Source of the DNA: Amphimedon queenslandica | Lineage: Eukaryota; Porifera; Demospongiae; Haplosclerida; Niphatidae | NCBI RefSeq assembly: GCF_000090795.2 | Contig: NW_003546635.1 | Span: 27,859-71,491 of the forward strand | DNA: 43,633 nt | Direction of reading: 5' to 3' | Shown here: positions 1 through 10,187 of the stretch, one piece after another | How the letters are laid out: each line of letters starts with the position of its first letter | Numbering within the stretch: position 1 is the first letter of the stretch | Position numbers and translations under genes: made by a program | Notes under the pieces: model-generated | The model's database searches: none | The model's input: only the letters and a program-made list of their open reading frames with translations | What the model was told of the DNA's origin: nothing

Positions 1-400
1 GAGCAGTGAAATGTTGTCGCAGTGACAGCAGGGAGATAGTGCGAGTCACAGCTGGGAGATGGTGTAGCAGTAACAGCAGGTAGATCATGTAGTAATGAGA
101 AGATGGTTTGATCATAAGAACAAGGTAGTGAGAGTAGCAATATGGTGTGAAGTGATAGCAGAGAGAGGAGAAAGGTTTGCAATAAAGGGGGGACATGGCA
201 TAGCAGAGAGTGCAGGGAGTTCGTGTGGCAGTGAGAGAAGAGTCTTGGTGTGGCATTGAGAGTAGTGAGATGGTGTGGCAGTTACAGCACAGAGATGATG
301 TGGCAGTGAGATCAGGTCGATGGTGAGAGTGAAAGCAGGAAGTTGGTGTAGCATTGAGAGCAGAAAGATTGTAGTAGGGAGATGGCATCTTCTCTGCACA
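1..400. repeat. Degenerate ~25-bp minisatellite
   Basis: Tandem, diverged copies of a purine-rich unit of about 25 bp. Several start with GTGTGGCAGTGAGAG followed by a GAGATG-like tail; spacing between matching points varies from about 19 to 25 bp. The CAGTGA core recalls the reverse strand of the 17-bp minisatellite elsewhere in the window, so the two may share an origin, but the period differs. The long minus-strand frame through it is a repeat artefact. Confidence 0.75.
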
Positions 401-621
401 GAAATAGGTTTCATTAATATCAGCACACACTAAAAGTCATATAGGCCTTGTTTACACACGTTCGCTTTCACCATTCATGGATAAGTTTTGCTATGGTCTT
501 AAAGTGTTTACACCACAACATAAATACAGTTGTAAAGCATTTACACGAGTTTTGCTGATTTATTTATGATTCCATTTATTGGGTGTGTTAGAGGCGTGTC
601 TATTACTAGCATCGTGTTCAT

Positions 622-1687
622 GTGTGTATGTGTATCATGCCAAAGAGGACAGGGCAAGAATTTATTTGGACAGATTATGAAGTGGAGGTTTTGTTGAATG
701 TAGTGGCTGACTATAAAGCTAAGAAAGCTATGGAGAGTACGGACTGGGAGAGTGTCAAGAGTAAATACAGTGATATTTTGAATGAGTTGTGGCAGCCATC
801 TTGGACCATGATGATGACTCATCTAAGGAGTTTCCTCACAGTAAGGATCAAATCACGAAACAGGTGGTGACATCAAAGCTGAATGCTATTCAGTCAAAGT
901 ATCGCCAGGCAGTTAGTTGATAGTGAAAGGAGGAGCAGGCATGGCAGGGTCGCACTTATTTTTATGAATTGTGTGAGGAAGTCTGGGGTGTAGCCCAGCT
1001 ACTGAACAAATAGCAATTGGTATTGAAAGTGAAGATTTGAATGGTGATACTTGTAGATCTACTGATCTGGAGCAACCTTTTTTAACTACAAATACTCATA
1101 CATAAGAAGATACGAGTGATGTTGATAATAACAATGAAGTGCCAGTAAATGTAACAATGAACAGGAGTGTAATAGTGGAGATAAAGTCATTGAACATCAA
1201 AGAAAATTATTGAATACAAAATTATCGACAAGACAAGCTACAGAGGAAACTTCCTCTTGATGCCCAGCTGCTAGCATGTGCAAAAGAAGATTTAGAGGTT
1301 AAGAAGATGCTGGTTGAACAGATTACTCAGATGGATAAGCTATACACAGAAAATATAATCAAGATGTCAGATAATATGGAGGAACTGAGCAACTCAGTTG
1401 CAGAAGGATTCTCATTGTTTAAGACCATCCTCACAATGCCATGAACTGTTCCACTGTATCAACCTGTGCAACCAATACCATTGTCATATTTCCCTGGTTC
1501 TTGTACTTTTGGCCTTGGGAATACACCATTATCACCAAGATGTTCAGGATCTACAAGCAGTAATGGCTCATTCCCACAATCACCTTATTATGCATCTAGT
1601 GGTTCTCGTACTTTTAGCCTTGGGAATACACCATTATCACCAAGATCTACGAGCAGTAATGGCTCATCCCCACAATCACCTTATTAA
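622..1687 (+). pseudogene. Harbinger Myb/SANT-like DNA-binding protein, broken
   Basis: In animal Harbinger elements a second protein with a Myb/SANT-like domain binds the transposon ends and helps bring the transposase to DNA and nucleus. The first frame opens near 637 with a W-T-D-Y-E-V-E-V-L-L helix and a conserved D-W-E-S-V-K segment. After about 820 the reading continues in another frame with an F-P-H-S-K-D-Q-I-T block and a Y-E-L-C-E-E-V-W-G block. At 1230-1440 comes a charged, probably coiled-coil segment ending in EGFSLFKTIL, then a Ser/Pro-rich tail. At least one frameshift and several in-frame stops break it. Assignment rests on block order and on the partner transposase in the same element. 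Confidence 0.75.
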
Positions 1688-1696
1688 GTATCTAGT
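1496..1696 (+). repeat. Two-copy tandem duplication in Myb-like gene tail
   Basis: A 105-bp unit (1496-1600) is followed by a 96-bp copy (1601-1696) lacking 9 bp after CCAAGAT. In the gene frame each copy encodes a Gly/Ser/Pro-rich block containing LGNTPLSP. The length difference is a multiple of three and keeps the frame, so the duplication could have arisen while the gene was functional. Confidence 0.85.
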
Positions 1697-2029
1697 GGAC
1701 TCACTGGAATATGAACATCAGACTAAGTATAAAATACTAGTGTTTCTTCTCAGACAGCATTAATTTTGTGATATAACATTTAATCATGGATTATTATCAA
1801 AACAATTTATCTTAATTCTGTTGATATTAATAATTAATGAATCATATCTGATGAATTCTCGTTAAAGAGAGAGAGAGATAGGAAGAAAGGAAAAGAGATA
1901 AAGTAGATAAGGTTAAAGTAGAGTAAATTCAAGGATCAAAATATTTTGTTAAAGTTTTCAGAACTCTTTTTCCCTCTGTTTCATTAACTTCTGTTCTGTA
2001 TCTATTAGCTTCTGCTTCTGGCTAGAAAG

Positions 2030-3150
2030 TGTCAATCATAATTAATGGCATCAGCTACTTTGTCTATAGAAATAGTTTCATTATTTAGCTCACAAAAGTT
2101 ATGTAAGACAAAGCACGAGTATATCACAAAATAATTCATCCATATTGATGTCCATTGCACGTTTCAAGCAGGCAAACTGAGCTTTTAGATGACCAAAAGC
2201 ACACTCAATCACGTTTTTGCACTACATAGCCGGTAGCTGAAATATTGTTCCGGGTGGTTAGACCGCCCAGCAGCATACTCTTTCAAGAGGTAGGGCATAA
2301 GTGGTTAGGAAGGATCTCCAAGGATGAATACTAGAGTTGCGTTTTTTCCTTCAATAATATGTCGTGGGCATGATGGTATTTGCTGGTTTTTTAGTAAATG
2401 ATTAAGATTAGAGTTAGCAAATATACATGTGTCATGGACGCTTCCTGGCCACTTGACCACTACATTCATAAAGCAGTACTTGTCATCACAAAGAGCCGGA
2501 CATTTAGCGAAAATCTTGATTTTCTGTTAATACAGAATTAATCAATGGTTGCTTGAATTCAATATGGGTGCCATTTATGGCACCCAAACACTGAGGAACC
2601 AAATGAGCATTGTAGCTTATCCTTGAAAGCTTCTTCACAAAAAGGTGGTTCAATGTCCTTGGGTCCAGAAAACTTAGTTATCCCCGTTGTTATTCTCTTA
2701 ACAATAACAGAAACAGCTGACCTTGATACACCAAAGGCATTGGCTGTCTTCAGTAGTCTTATCTTCATCTGAAAGTTAGTCATGAGTAATTGCCACTTGT
2801 TTCTCTACATTTATTGCGCACCATATTACAGTTTCTTTCTTTATAATGTAATCACTAAGCTCACCACAGAGTTTATAAAAAATAGCCATACACATTGGAA
2901 AGTTCTCTTTCCATTCTTCAGCAACAACAGAACTAGCAACAAAATTCTCTCACCATGCAGAGGTCCTTCCTGGCCTCACCCAAAATCTCCTGAATCTTGT
3001 CCAGCTTCTTTTTCTACTGCTCTGTCCACTGTAGAGCAACAACTGATTCAAATGATGCCTTCTATGGTGATAAGTGGTGGTGTAATGTCTCATTATCAGC
3101 ACATTCTGTTGATGAATTAACAAGAGAATGTCAATCAAATCAACAAGAAA
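2030..3150 (-). pseudogene. Harbinger DDE transposase (HARBI1-like), broken
   Basis: Reading the minus strand from about 3150: an R-F-W-V-R-P-G-R-T-S-A-W block typical of the N-terminus (with TGA where a second Trp is expected), a helix-turn-helix segment around 2690-2770 (FGVSRSAVSVIVKRI), then CLGAINGTHIEF at about 2600-2560, where the family usually has a catalytic Asp (C-x-D-G-T-H) and this copy shows Asn. Next come WPGSVHDTCIF (about 2450), GDPS-PLMPYLLKEY (about 2300, with a stop where Tyr is usual) and FGHLKAQF (about 2190). Frameshifts and stops separate the blocks. The loss of the first catalytic Asp plus the stops make it inactive. Confidence 0.85.
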
Positions 3151-3684
3151 CACAAGCCCATTCTCTATTTTTAGTAGTTCATGCCCTAGCCCATCCTCTA
3201 ATTACTGAATTCAGTTTTTACGGTTTACAATGCTACTCAGCCAGTTATTATTACTACCATTTTTAAAAGTCTCTACTTTTTCTAGCGTTATCGTTTTGAG
3301 TCATTTTAGGAGCAAAATTCTACCGGATCTATTTGTTTTTGTGTAAATAAAACCTGTATCCGCAAAGATAAATTTGCACATATATCACAAATCGTACTTG
3401 TGTAAACAAGGCCTTAACCTACCAAATGCTTCCACCATATTGTTGTGGATTTGGTTGTACAAGACAGTCTTTTTTGCCGTACCTGCATTCAGCTTCCCAT
3501 CAATTGAAGCGAGTAGATCTTAATTTTTGAACACAGCAGGAACACTCTTTTCCCTGTCTGAATTTCACTTGGAATTTTCAGCTGTATACACAAGTGCAAC
3601 GTGACTTATGGTTTATTTACTGGTTATAGACTTCATAAACACTACAGGGGTAAATGTATGTGGTTCACACTGTCTAGTCTTTAC

Positions 3685-4101
3685 TAGTGCTGAACGATAT
3701 ATCAAAACTCACGATATTTAATTGATATGATGCGGTATCGATACTTATCAATATGGAAAAAATTTGAAGAAAATATTGATAACGAGGCCACGCCCATAAA
3801 ATGGTTACATAACCTTAATAAATGGTTAATTAACTATAGGAGTAACGTCTCGAAAATTACTAAAATGTATTTTCTTGGAAAGTAGATGAAGTAGCTCAAG
3901 TATATGAAGCTAAAGAAGGTTTTTATAATGCTTTCCAATAATAATTGTTCTCAGAAATAGCTTCATTTAGCCAGTTTAGTAATATTAAAGTTAAAGCGTG
4001 TGGCTTAATAACTTATCAATAAAAAATATCGATATCCTCATTTTTAGGCAATATCGTATCGTATTGTACTGTTTCAAAATTTTCAATATCGCCCAGCACT
4101 A
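3685..4101. mobile_element. hAT-type MITE with perfect 8-bp target duplication
   Basis: A 417-bp non-coding element. Left end TAGTGCTGAACGATAT and right end (reverse complement) TAGTGCTGGGCGATAT are inverted repeats. It is flanked on both sides by the identical octamer GTCTTTAC (3677-3684 and 4102-4109). The 8-bp duplication and the GTGCTGGGCGATAT terminus are typical of hAT non-autonomous elements. No coding capacity is seen. Confidence 0.92.
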
Positions 4102-4109
4102 GTCTTTAC

Positions 4110-4432
4110 TACATCAACACATGAGCATTATATTGATAATAGTACTTTGAAGTACTTCAAAATACATGTATGAACTTTTCTAATTATACTAGTATTTAAA
4201 TGCAGTACAAGTACATGTAGTTCTAATTTTCTTTAAAAGTATTGAAGTAAATACCGAGTACTTTTAAACTTGCATGTAAGTACACATACCAATGTACTCA
4301 CCCCAAGCCTGATAGGAACAAAATAAAATAAGAGCAATATTGACAAGTGCTATAATTTCTGTGCTTTTATGCACCATTGCTGTTCATTATCTCAATACTC
4401 ATTTCATATACTCAAACTTAGGAGTCTAAAGT
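4110..4432. other. AT-rich stretch with AGTACTT palindromes, no gene
   Basis: No coding region is visible. The segment holds repeated AGTACTT/AAGTAC words, including the near-palindrome AGTACTTTGAAGTACT at 4141-4156. Similar TACTTGTA-rich DNA occurs at 40890-41000 beside the third hAT relic, so this may be a subterminal piece of a hAT element. That link is only a suggestion. Confidence 0.4.
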
Positions 4433-4930
4433 GCCAGTTTTGCCATATGGGTGTATTTGTCACTCTTTAGCATTATTTACATCTCAGTCCTTGAGAAGAC
4501 AATCATTAAAAATTATATGAAGTGCAACGTGGTAAGACATCAGAAGAACATCGACCGTCTTTATCCACTAAAAATTCTAAAAAAATTGCCTATTCCAACA
4601 AGGGTTCAACATGTGAAAAACACTCCTATAATGGTCCAGTGTGCCAGTGTGATGAGTGCCAGATGTGGCACTTAGTATAATCGCCAGTAAAACTATCTAT
4701 GGCGCTGAGGGAGTATCACCAGTCTCTACTGAAACACTTACATGTGGATCAGATCTCTAAAATAATTATGTAGAGAGTTTGGAGCACTTTCCATTTATGT
4801 ATGTAAGGAGTCCAAATTGTTTTTATTTAATTGAATGACTATACTATTCAGCTAGATAATGCATCTTTTGTCCGAATGGCATCTTTACTACTGATTCAAC
4901 ACATTATCCACGTGGTCAGTTTTGTAATAA
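4433..4930 (+). pseudogene. Cys-rich fragment of an uncharacterised invertebrate repeat protein
   Basis: In one plus frame the segment reads through a CxC pair near 4460, then a cluster CQCDECQMWHL at about 4640-4675, followed in shifted frames by TCGSDL (about 4745) and a VRSPNC...LYYSAR...CIFCP stretch (4800-4890). The order of Cys pairs plus C-D-E-C-x-M-W resembles zinc-binding segments of uncharacterised proteins repeated in cnidarian and sponge genomes. A PHD-like finger is an alternative. Stops and frameshifts break it and both ends are unclear. Confidence 0.35.
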
Positions 4931-5107
4931 CAACAACTTTACTTTGGTGAAGAGAAAGACTTCAGATTTTGTTACTCTTTCCTAAATGAGGATGACGCGT
5001 TGTTAAGAATAAAAATTTTATAAAATTAATTATTTTTCAGATAATATAAGTTGCCCACCTTCAAAATCAGTATTAATCATGATTTGTAATGGGAAACTAA
5101 TAATCTA
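4931..5107. other. AT-rich spacer
   Basis: No gene, repeat or regulatory signal recognised between the Cys-rich fragment and the first minisatellite block. Confidence 0.5.
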
Positions 5108-5460
5108 GTTGGAAGAACCTTATGCTGCTGTCTTCAGGTGCCTGCTGCACCAGGTAGCTGCTGTCATCAGATGGCTGCTGTCTTTACGTCGCTTCTGTCT
5201 TCACGTCGCATCTGTAATCACGTCGCTGCTGTCTTCACTTACCTGCTGTCATCAGGTCCCTGCTGCCTTCAGGTCCCTGCTGTCTTCACCTCCCTGCTGA
5301 CTATGACCCTGCTGTCTGGATGAACATTCCTGTCTTTTTATGCTACTATTGTTTGTAAGTACTGCTATCTTTATGTCACGCTGTCTTTATATCACTAATG
5401 TTTTTATCAATGACCATTTCTGAAACATGCTGACTTTCTGCTACTGATATCTTCTAGGAC
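5108..5460 (+). repeat. 17-bp minisatellite, block 1 (CTGCTGTCTTCACGTCG type)
   Basis: About 14 well-formed 17-bp units from 5108 to about 5345, most with the core CTGCTGTCTTCA followed by GGTCC, CGTCG or similar, then weaker units (TGTCACGCTGTCTTTAT type) fading out by 5460. This is the left end of an array that resumes at 7019 beyond the hAT relic. Open frames across it arise from the repeat itself. Confidence 0.85.
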
Positions 5461-5469
5461 TGTAGTGTC

Positions 5470-6890
5470 TGGCTAAGATTGACTCAGTGCCTCAATCTTA
5501 TTTCACCAAAAAATACTGCAAAAAAAGTTGATTGTTTTCATCTGCAATGTCACATCTATTACTATAGCCTGAATCTCAGAGTCTTTCACAATGCTTAAAG
5601 CTTCATCCCAAGTACTCCGTAAAACATAATTTTTTATAACACTCTTAAGGGCATCTGCTCTAACTGTCCATCTGTTTGGACAGAGGAGTCTCATGCCTAC
5701 CCCGTGAGTACCTTTCATGCATTCATGATCACTCTTAAGAAAACGAAACAATTCCTCCCTGCGTAGAGAATGCTTCATTAGCTTGGCGTATTTCAAGTGA
5801 GCTTTTTTGTTTCATGCAAATTCATTGCAACATTAACAGCACAACTGATTGAGTGCCCATAGCAATGAGTGTATACAGCCCTTCTCTCAAGATTAAGGAC
5901 TTGTTCAGCAACTCCTGATCATGTTCCTCTCATAGCTAATGCCACATCATAACATTGACTTCTAAACTTGTTAATTTGAGTGTTTATCCGACACAGGCTA
6001 TGTTTAACAACTAAGGTTCATGTGTTTAAATCAATTGATGGTACCTGATATAACCCCAAAAAGCCATGTATGTCAAGTGACTCTGCAATATATTCAATAA
6101 CAATAGTCGTCTGCTCATAGTTAGAAATATCAGTTGCTTTATCATTCAATGCAGCTATAAATGGAGCACATTCAATACAATTCAAAATCTGGCACAGCAC
6201 GTGTTGCAACTATCTTCAAAATTTCATTCTCTATTTGAGGTGATGTGCACTTGTTTGTCTTACACTGAATTGAATCCAGTAACAGCAGGTTATCGTCTCT
6301 TCTTTTCAATGCTTCAATGAAATTGCTATTTTCTTGCTCACCACCTTGTAGAGCCATTCTTTGCCTAGCCAAGTACTTCAAACACTTTTCTTTTGAGTTA
6401 CATGCCTCTGTTGGTCTGCTTCTCCTGTTGATGATCAAATGATACCATTTCTACAACATTTTTCATTGCTGGAATTGGATATCAACAGATCCACTGCCTC
6501 AAGGTGACAGGAGGTGCTTTCATGCTTGTTCATTAACAATGTTGCATCTTTTTAGTTTGAAAAACCTTTAGATATCTACAATTAGTTTGTACAAATCATA
6601 AAATGGCAATGAAAGAATCTGAAGGCAACTTACAAGGTATGCTTTACTTTATTTTCTGCAAAATCTCACACAGGTGTGGTAGAAGACAATATTTTTGCTT
6701 TCATCATAATGCAAAAAGGGCCATTTCTGGATTTAAATACAACCTTGGTCTTTCAAATGAGTGCTTTGGGAATATAATGGAAGCTGGCTCATGTGGTTTG
6801 GAAGGAAGATCTGGTAGAATGAAATGTGTACCAGCTGCCACGATCCTTGGAAAGGGTGGTACAAGACTCAACATGTGTAGTCTGACACAT
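5470..6890 (-). pseudogene. hAT transposase (TTF zinc finger, ZMYM1-like), broken
   Basis: Minus-strand blocks appear in family order. A TTF-type zinc-finger-like segment (ASIIFPKHSFE, about 6830) is followed by a C-x2-C-like region near 6680. GFSN-KDAT and HESTSCHLEAVD follow at 6570-6480, then LARQRMALQGG...SNFIEAL (6370-6300) and TDISNYEQTT...GLYQVPSIDL (6150-6030). RSQCYDVALAMRGT and HCYGHSISCAVNVAMNL (5975-5810) come next, then LLCPNRWTVRADALKSV...QMKTINFF (5690-5510). These match the catalytic core of ZMYM1-like hAT proteins. Frameshifts and in-frame stops separate blocks. The C-terminal hAT dimerisation domain is absent; the reading stops at minisatellite DNA. It sits between two blocks of the same minisatellite, so it is probably the remnant of an insertion into it. 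Confidence 0.85.
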
Positions 6891-7018
6891 CAAATATAAT
6901 TTTAATTATAATAAATTAATAATCAATCATAATAGCAACTATTAATACCATAATTAATAATGGCAACAGTCTCTTGGAAAAGAAGTACGGCCAAAACAGT
7001 GCGAGCCGCACCACTTAC
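6891..7018. other. AT-rich spacer, possible hAT terminus
   Basis: TAAT-rich DNA between the start of the hAT relic and the next minisatellite block. If the hAT inserted into the array its left or right terminus should lie here, but I could not identify inverted ends or an 8-bp duplication. Confidence 0.4.
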
Positions 7019-7240
7019 TACGGCCTTGTTATGTCTTTGCTGTCTTTATGTCACTACTGTCATAATGACACAAATGATTTCATGTCACTGCTGTCTTAAT
7101 ATTATCTACTGTCTTGTCTTTATGCCACTAATGTTTTTATGTAGTGCTGCCCTGACGTCACACTATCTTTGTCGTTATTGTCTTTTTGCTGCTACTGTCT
7201 TTATGTTACAATTGTCTTGAAGTCAGTAATGTTTTTATAT
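7019..7240 (+). repeat. 17-bp minisatellite, block 2
   Basis: About 12 units of ATGTCACTACTGTCTTT type, slightly diverged, interrupted at 7241 by a terminal-inverted-repeat element and resuming at 9489. Confidence 0.85.
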
Positions 7241-7784
7241 GTGCCCCAATATGAGAAAACCACGCTATTAGCGAGAATTATCAATTACAGTTTGGCTTCC
7301 CAAAGTTGTAACAGTGGTACCTCATCAAGACTGAGATTTTATTAAAAATGCATTGTACAACGAATTTCCTTTCTTTCATACCAAGTTAGCGTATAAATAA
7401 GTTAAAAGTGGTAGTTTAAAGACATTTCTTTTCATTGCACACCATGTAAATAATGCATGATAAAAAAATAAACATGCGTAACAGTGTAAAAAATATTCCT
7501 ATAATTGATTTCACCACCTTGCAAGTACAACTTGTTCATTATTAAGACTTATAGAGGTGCTCTCTACCTTACAATGCTCTAGAGAAGTCTTTAGACAGTA
7601 TCTCTATGCTCTCTTGCTGTTAGAAAGCTCTTAACTTTGTCCCATGTGTAAAGCGCTTTTTTTTGCAGTGGCCACACCCAGACACGTAATGGAGTGTGAG
7701 CGGGTAATTGCTAAGGCTTGTTATTTCTCCAATACAACGTATATAGAAGAAATGTAAGTGTGGACATACAAATAAGAATATATA

Positions 7785-8996
7785 CCGTAGGTCGGGTTAT
7801 ATTCGCGGCTGCTATAGTCGGTTTCAGGTGAGTTTGACCGGATGTTTTCATCATCAAAACGTCACGTGTAGCCCCACCCACACACAAATAAAATGGCTGG
7901 AAACTTCATCATGCTCCTTTCTTCTTGTTGTAACTTGTTTATTACCCTATTTTGGTCACTGCTAGCCCTGCAATTGACATGAAGGATCTTTGTGCTTGCT
8001 ATTACCTGAAGAAAGAATCAAGAGATGCAAAATTTCAACGGAGTTTCTAAGCAACAATGTTGATGACAAATAACGAAGGCTTAGAGAGGTACAGCAGACT
8101 AAGTGAGACTTCTTTTTGGAGTGCAAAGTCTTCTAGTTCAATTATATCTTGGCCTGGAGTGATCCTTTTGCTTTATTTGATTTTTAAATGATAAAAACAT
8201 GATTATTGACATATTTAATGAGATGGAAATGATATTCACGAAGCTTCACGTCATGAAACATCATGGCGGCTCCCTTTCATATTGACCGGAAGAACCCTTT
8301 GAGAACCTTCCAGAGTACCTAGAGACTCCAAAATTGGTACAGATTTTCGGAAGAACCCGTTTTGCAACTATACCAAGTTTCAAATTGCTAGCATAAATAA
8401 TAAAGAAGTTATAAGGGTGGGTCAGTGGTCAAACTCAACTGAAACTGACTATAATATTCGCGATTTTTTTCCCGCGGCTAGAATTGCCATAGCAACTAGA
8501 AGCTATTTTAATTGAAAACCGTGCATTACTGAAGCACAGCACCAGGTTGCAGTGCTCTTGAGTTGTTATTCTTCTTGCTGTTACTAATCCTTAGACTCTT
8601 TGAAGCTGCTTTAGCCGGTTCTTTTCAGAAATACTCTACTCACTCTGCCTCGCCGTGTCTTGGGACTTTCCACCCATTCTAGTTAGTGTTTATTGATTTG
8701 GGTGTGGTTTATAATCAGGACCGACTGACCAGCTGTGAATTTGCAGCAAAGACCTTGAAGGTAACGGTCCATCTATGCAAGAAGATAACGGATAGAGAAC
8801 TGGAGTCTGGATGGCTCCGCTAAAACTCCTGGAGAATAGCTGATTAGCTGCTGAACACTGTAAAAAGTGTAAATGTATAAACACGAGGTCAATTGTCATA
8901 GCAACAATCAATTGGTTTCCATGGTATTTAATTGAACTTCTTTATTAGTTTTATCACTGGGAATATTAGCAGCCGCGAGTATAACCCGACCTACGG
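7785..8996. mobile_element. TA-flanked element with CCGTAGGTCGGG termini
   Basis: Inverted ends CCGTAGGTCGGGTTATA / TATAACCCGACCTACGG lie at 7785-7801 and 8980-8996; the matching continues inward as TTCGCGGCTGCTA. Each end is followed directly by TA (7783-7784 and 8997-8998), the target of Tc1/mariner/pogo elements. No coding blocks were recognised; a 73-codon minus frame at 8690-8911 has no family resemblance. A nested inverted repeat (7800-7838 against 8426-8462) suggests a composite structure. Confidence 0.75.
7800..8462. repeat. Inner inverted repeat of the TA-flanked element
   Basis: The segment after the left terminus, containing TATAGTCGGTTTCAGGTGAG (7812-7831), recurs inverted as GTCAAACTCAACTGAAACTG...TATTCGCG near 8427-8462. 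Thus a shorter inverted-repeat unit of about 0.66 kb lies within the left half of the larger element, and the right half (8463-8996) looks like an added piece. Confidence 0.65.
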
Positions 8997-9022
8997 TATG
9001 TGTATTATATACCATGCTAAAC

Positions 9023-9099
9023 AGGTCTATATACAAAAATATAGACCTGAGGTGGGTGTCCAAGGATCACATCCGAGGACACCCACCAAAGGTCTATAT
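9023..9099. repeat. Overlapping, mutually exclusive hairpins
   Basis: The decamer AGGTCTATAT at 9023-9032 pairs perfectly with ATATAGACCT at 9039-9048. The same 9039-9061 segment also pairs with 9077-9099 (23-bp arms, two mismatches, 15-base loop). The two stems share 9039-9048, so only one can form at a time. It lies inside the 2.25-kb element and has no coding content. Confidence 0.8.
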
Positions 9100-9216
9100 C
9101 TTTTGAATATTAACCAGTTCTAGTATATTATATAAAATATATTTCATAATGATGACAGCATTTTCGAATGGTAGGTATATATGCAAAAATATTAACCCGA
9201 CCACATCAAAGGATGA

Positions 9217-9238
9217 TGTTATATATATATATATATAC
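9217..9238. repeat. TA microsatellite
   Basis: Short run of about ten TA dinucleotides. Confidence 0.8.
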
Positions 9239-9488
9239 ATAGCACGACAGTGACTTCAATTATAGGAACAACCTGGGGCTTTGTCCCCAGGTCATTAAAA
9301 AGGCTAAAACTCAATTACATCCATTCATACTTTTTGAAAAATAATAACTCAGCACCAGATGTGTCAAATGACATGGAACAAAGACGAGGAATGGGACAAG
9401 GGTGGAGAAACTGTGCTTAATTAAGAAGGGGAAAAATCTCAATGTCCAATTTTGGATAATATAGCATAGTTTTCTCATATTGGGTCAC

Positions 9489-10187
9489 ATGTCACTGCTG
9501 TCTTTGTGTCACTGCTGTCTTCATTTTTCTACTGTTTTTATGTCACTACTGTCTTTATGTCAGTACAATCTTTCAGTCAGTAGTGTCTCAATGTCACTGC
9601 CGTCTTTATGTGTCTACTGTCTTTAAGTCACTACCGTCATTATGTCGCTACTGACATTGTATTACAAAAGTCTTTGTCACTTCTGTCTTAATTTAATTAC
9701 TGTCTTCTCTGTCTTTATGCTACTAATGTTTTAATGTACTGTTGTCATTATGTAACGCTGTCTTTGTTTTTACTGTCTTTATCTGACAACTGTCCCTATG
9801 TCACTACTGTTTTTAGGTTAGTAATGTCTGCTATGTCACTGCAGTCTCCATGTCCCTGCTGTTTTCACCTTCCTGCTGGCTTGATGTTGTTATAACAGAC
9901 ACTGCTGTCTTTTTATGCTACTATTGTTTCTATGTACTGCTATCTTTACGTCATGCCATCTTTATGTATTTACTGTCTTTATGTCACTACCTTCATGTCA
10001 CTACTGTCTTAAAGTCAGTAATGTCTTTATATCACTGCTGTTTTATGTCACTACATTCGTCAGTCGTTATAATACCAGTGTTTGTATGTACTACTGTCGT
10101 TATCTCTTTCCTGTCTGTATGTCTTTACTGTCCGTATGTCACTACTGTCATTATATCACTAATATCTTTATGTCACCGCTGTCTTAA
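9489..10187 (+). repeat. 17-bp minisatellite, block 3
   Basis: About 41 diverged units of ATGTCACTACTGTCTTT type, continuing block 2. The unit has no stop codon in any forward frame; three units give MSLLSLCHYCLYVTTVF in one frame, and the same peptide in the others with a shifted start. All long forward ORFs here are artefacts of this. The block ends at a TTAA target (10184-10187). Confidence 0.9.

Larger units (their letters stand above)
444..3413. mobile_element. Decayed PIF/Harbinger DNA transposon
   Basis: The two ends carry inverted repeats beginning GGCCTTGTTTACACA, matching for about 20 bp. The flanks are ATA on the left and TTA on the right, compatible with the 3-bp TWA target duplication of Harbinger elements with one substitution. 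Inside lie the two genes expected of the superfamily in convergent orientation: a Myb/SANT-like protein on the plus strand and a DDE transposase on the minus strand. Both are interrupted by stops and frameshifts, so the copy is non-autonomous today. Confidence 0.85.
7241..9488. mobile_element. 2.25-kb terminal-inverted-repeat element inserted in minisatellite
   Basis: The left end GTGCCCCAATATGAGAAAAC and the reverse complement of the right end GTGACCCAATATGAGAAAAC match over 28 bp with three mismatches (7241-7268 and 9461-9488). Both outer flanks are 17-bp minisatellite. No transposase blocks are seen inside, so the superfamily is undetermined. The target duplication is short or decayed: AT lies on both sides, and the empty site would be TTTTTATATGTCACTG. 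It carries another transposon (7785-8996) and a double hairpin (9023-9099). Confidence 0.7.

Noticed and set aside
1398-1763. 121-codon plus ORF with VLVLLALGIHHYHQD repeats
   Set aside because: It is the wrong frame across the duplicated tail of the Harbinger Myb-like gene; the Ser/Pro-rich frame links to the coiled coil.
8690-8911. 73-codon minus ORF
   Set aside because: No motif or family resemblance; lies in non-coding right half of the TA-flanked element.
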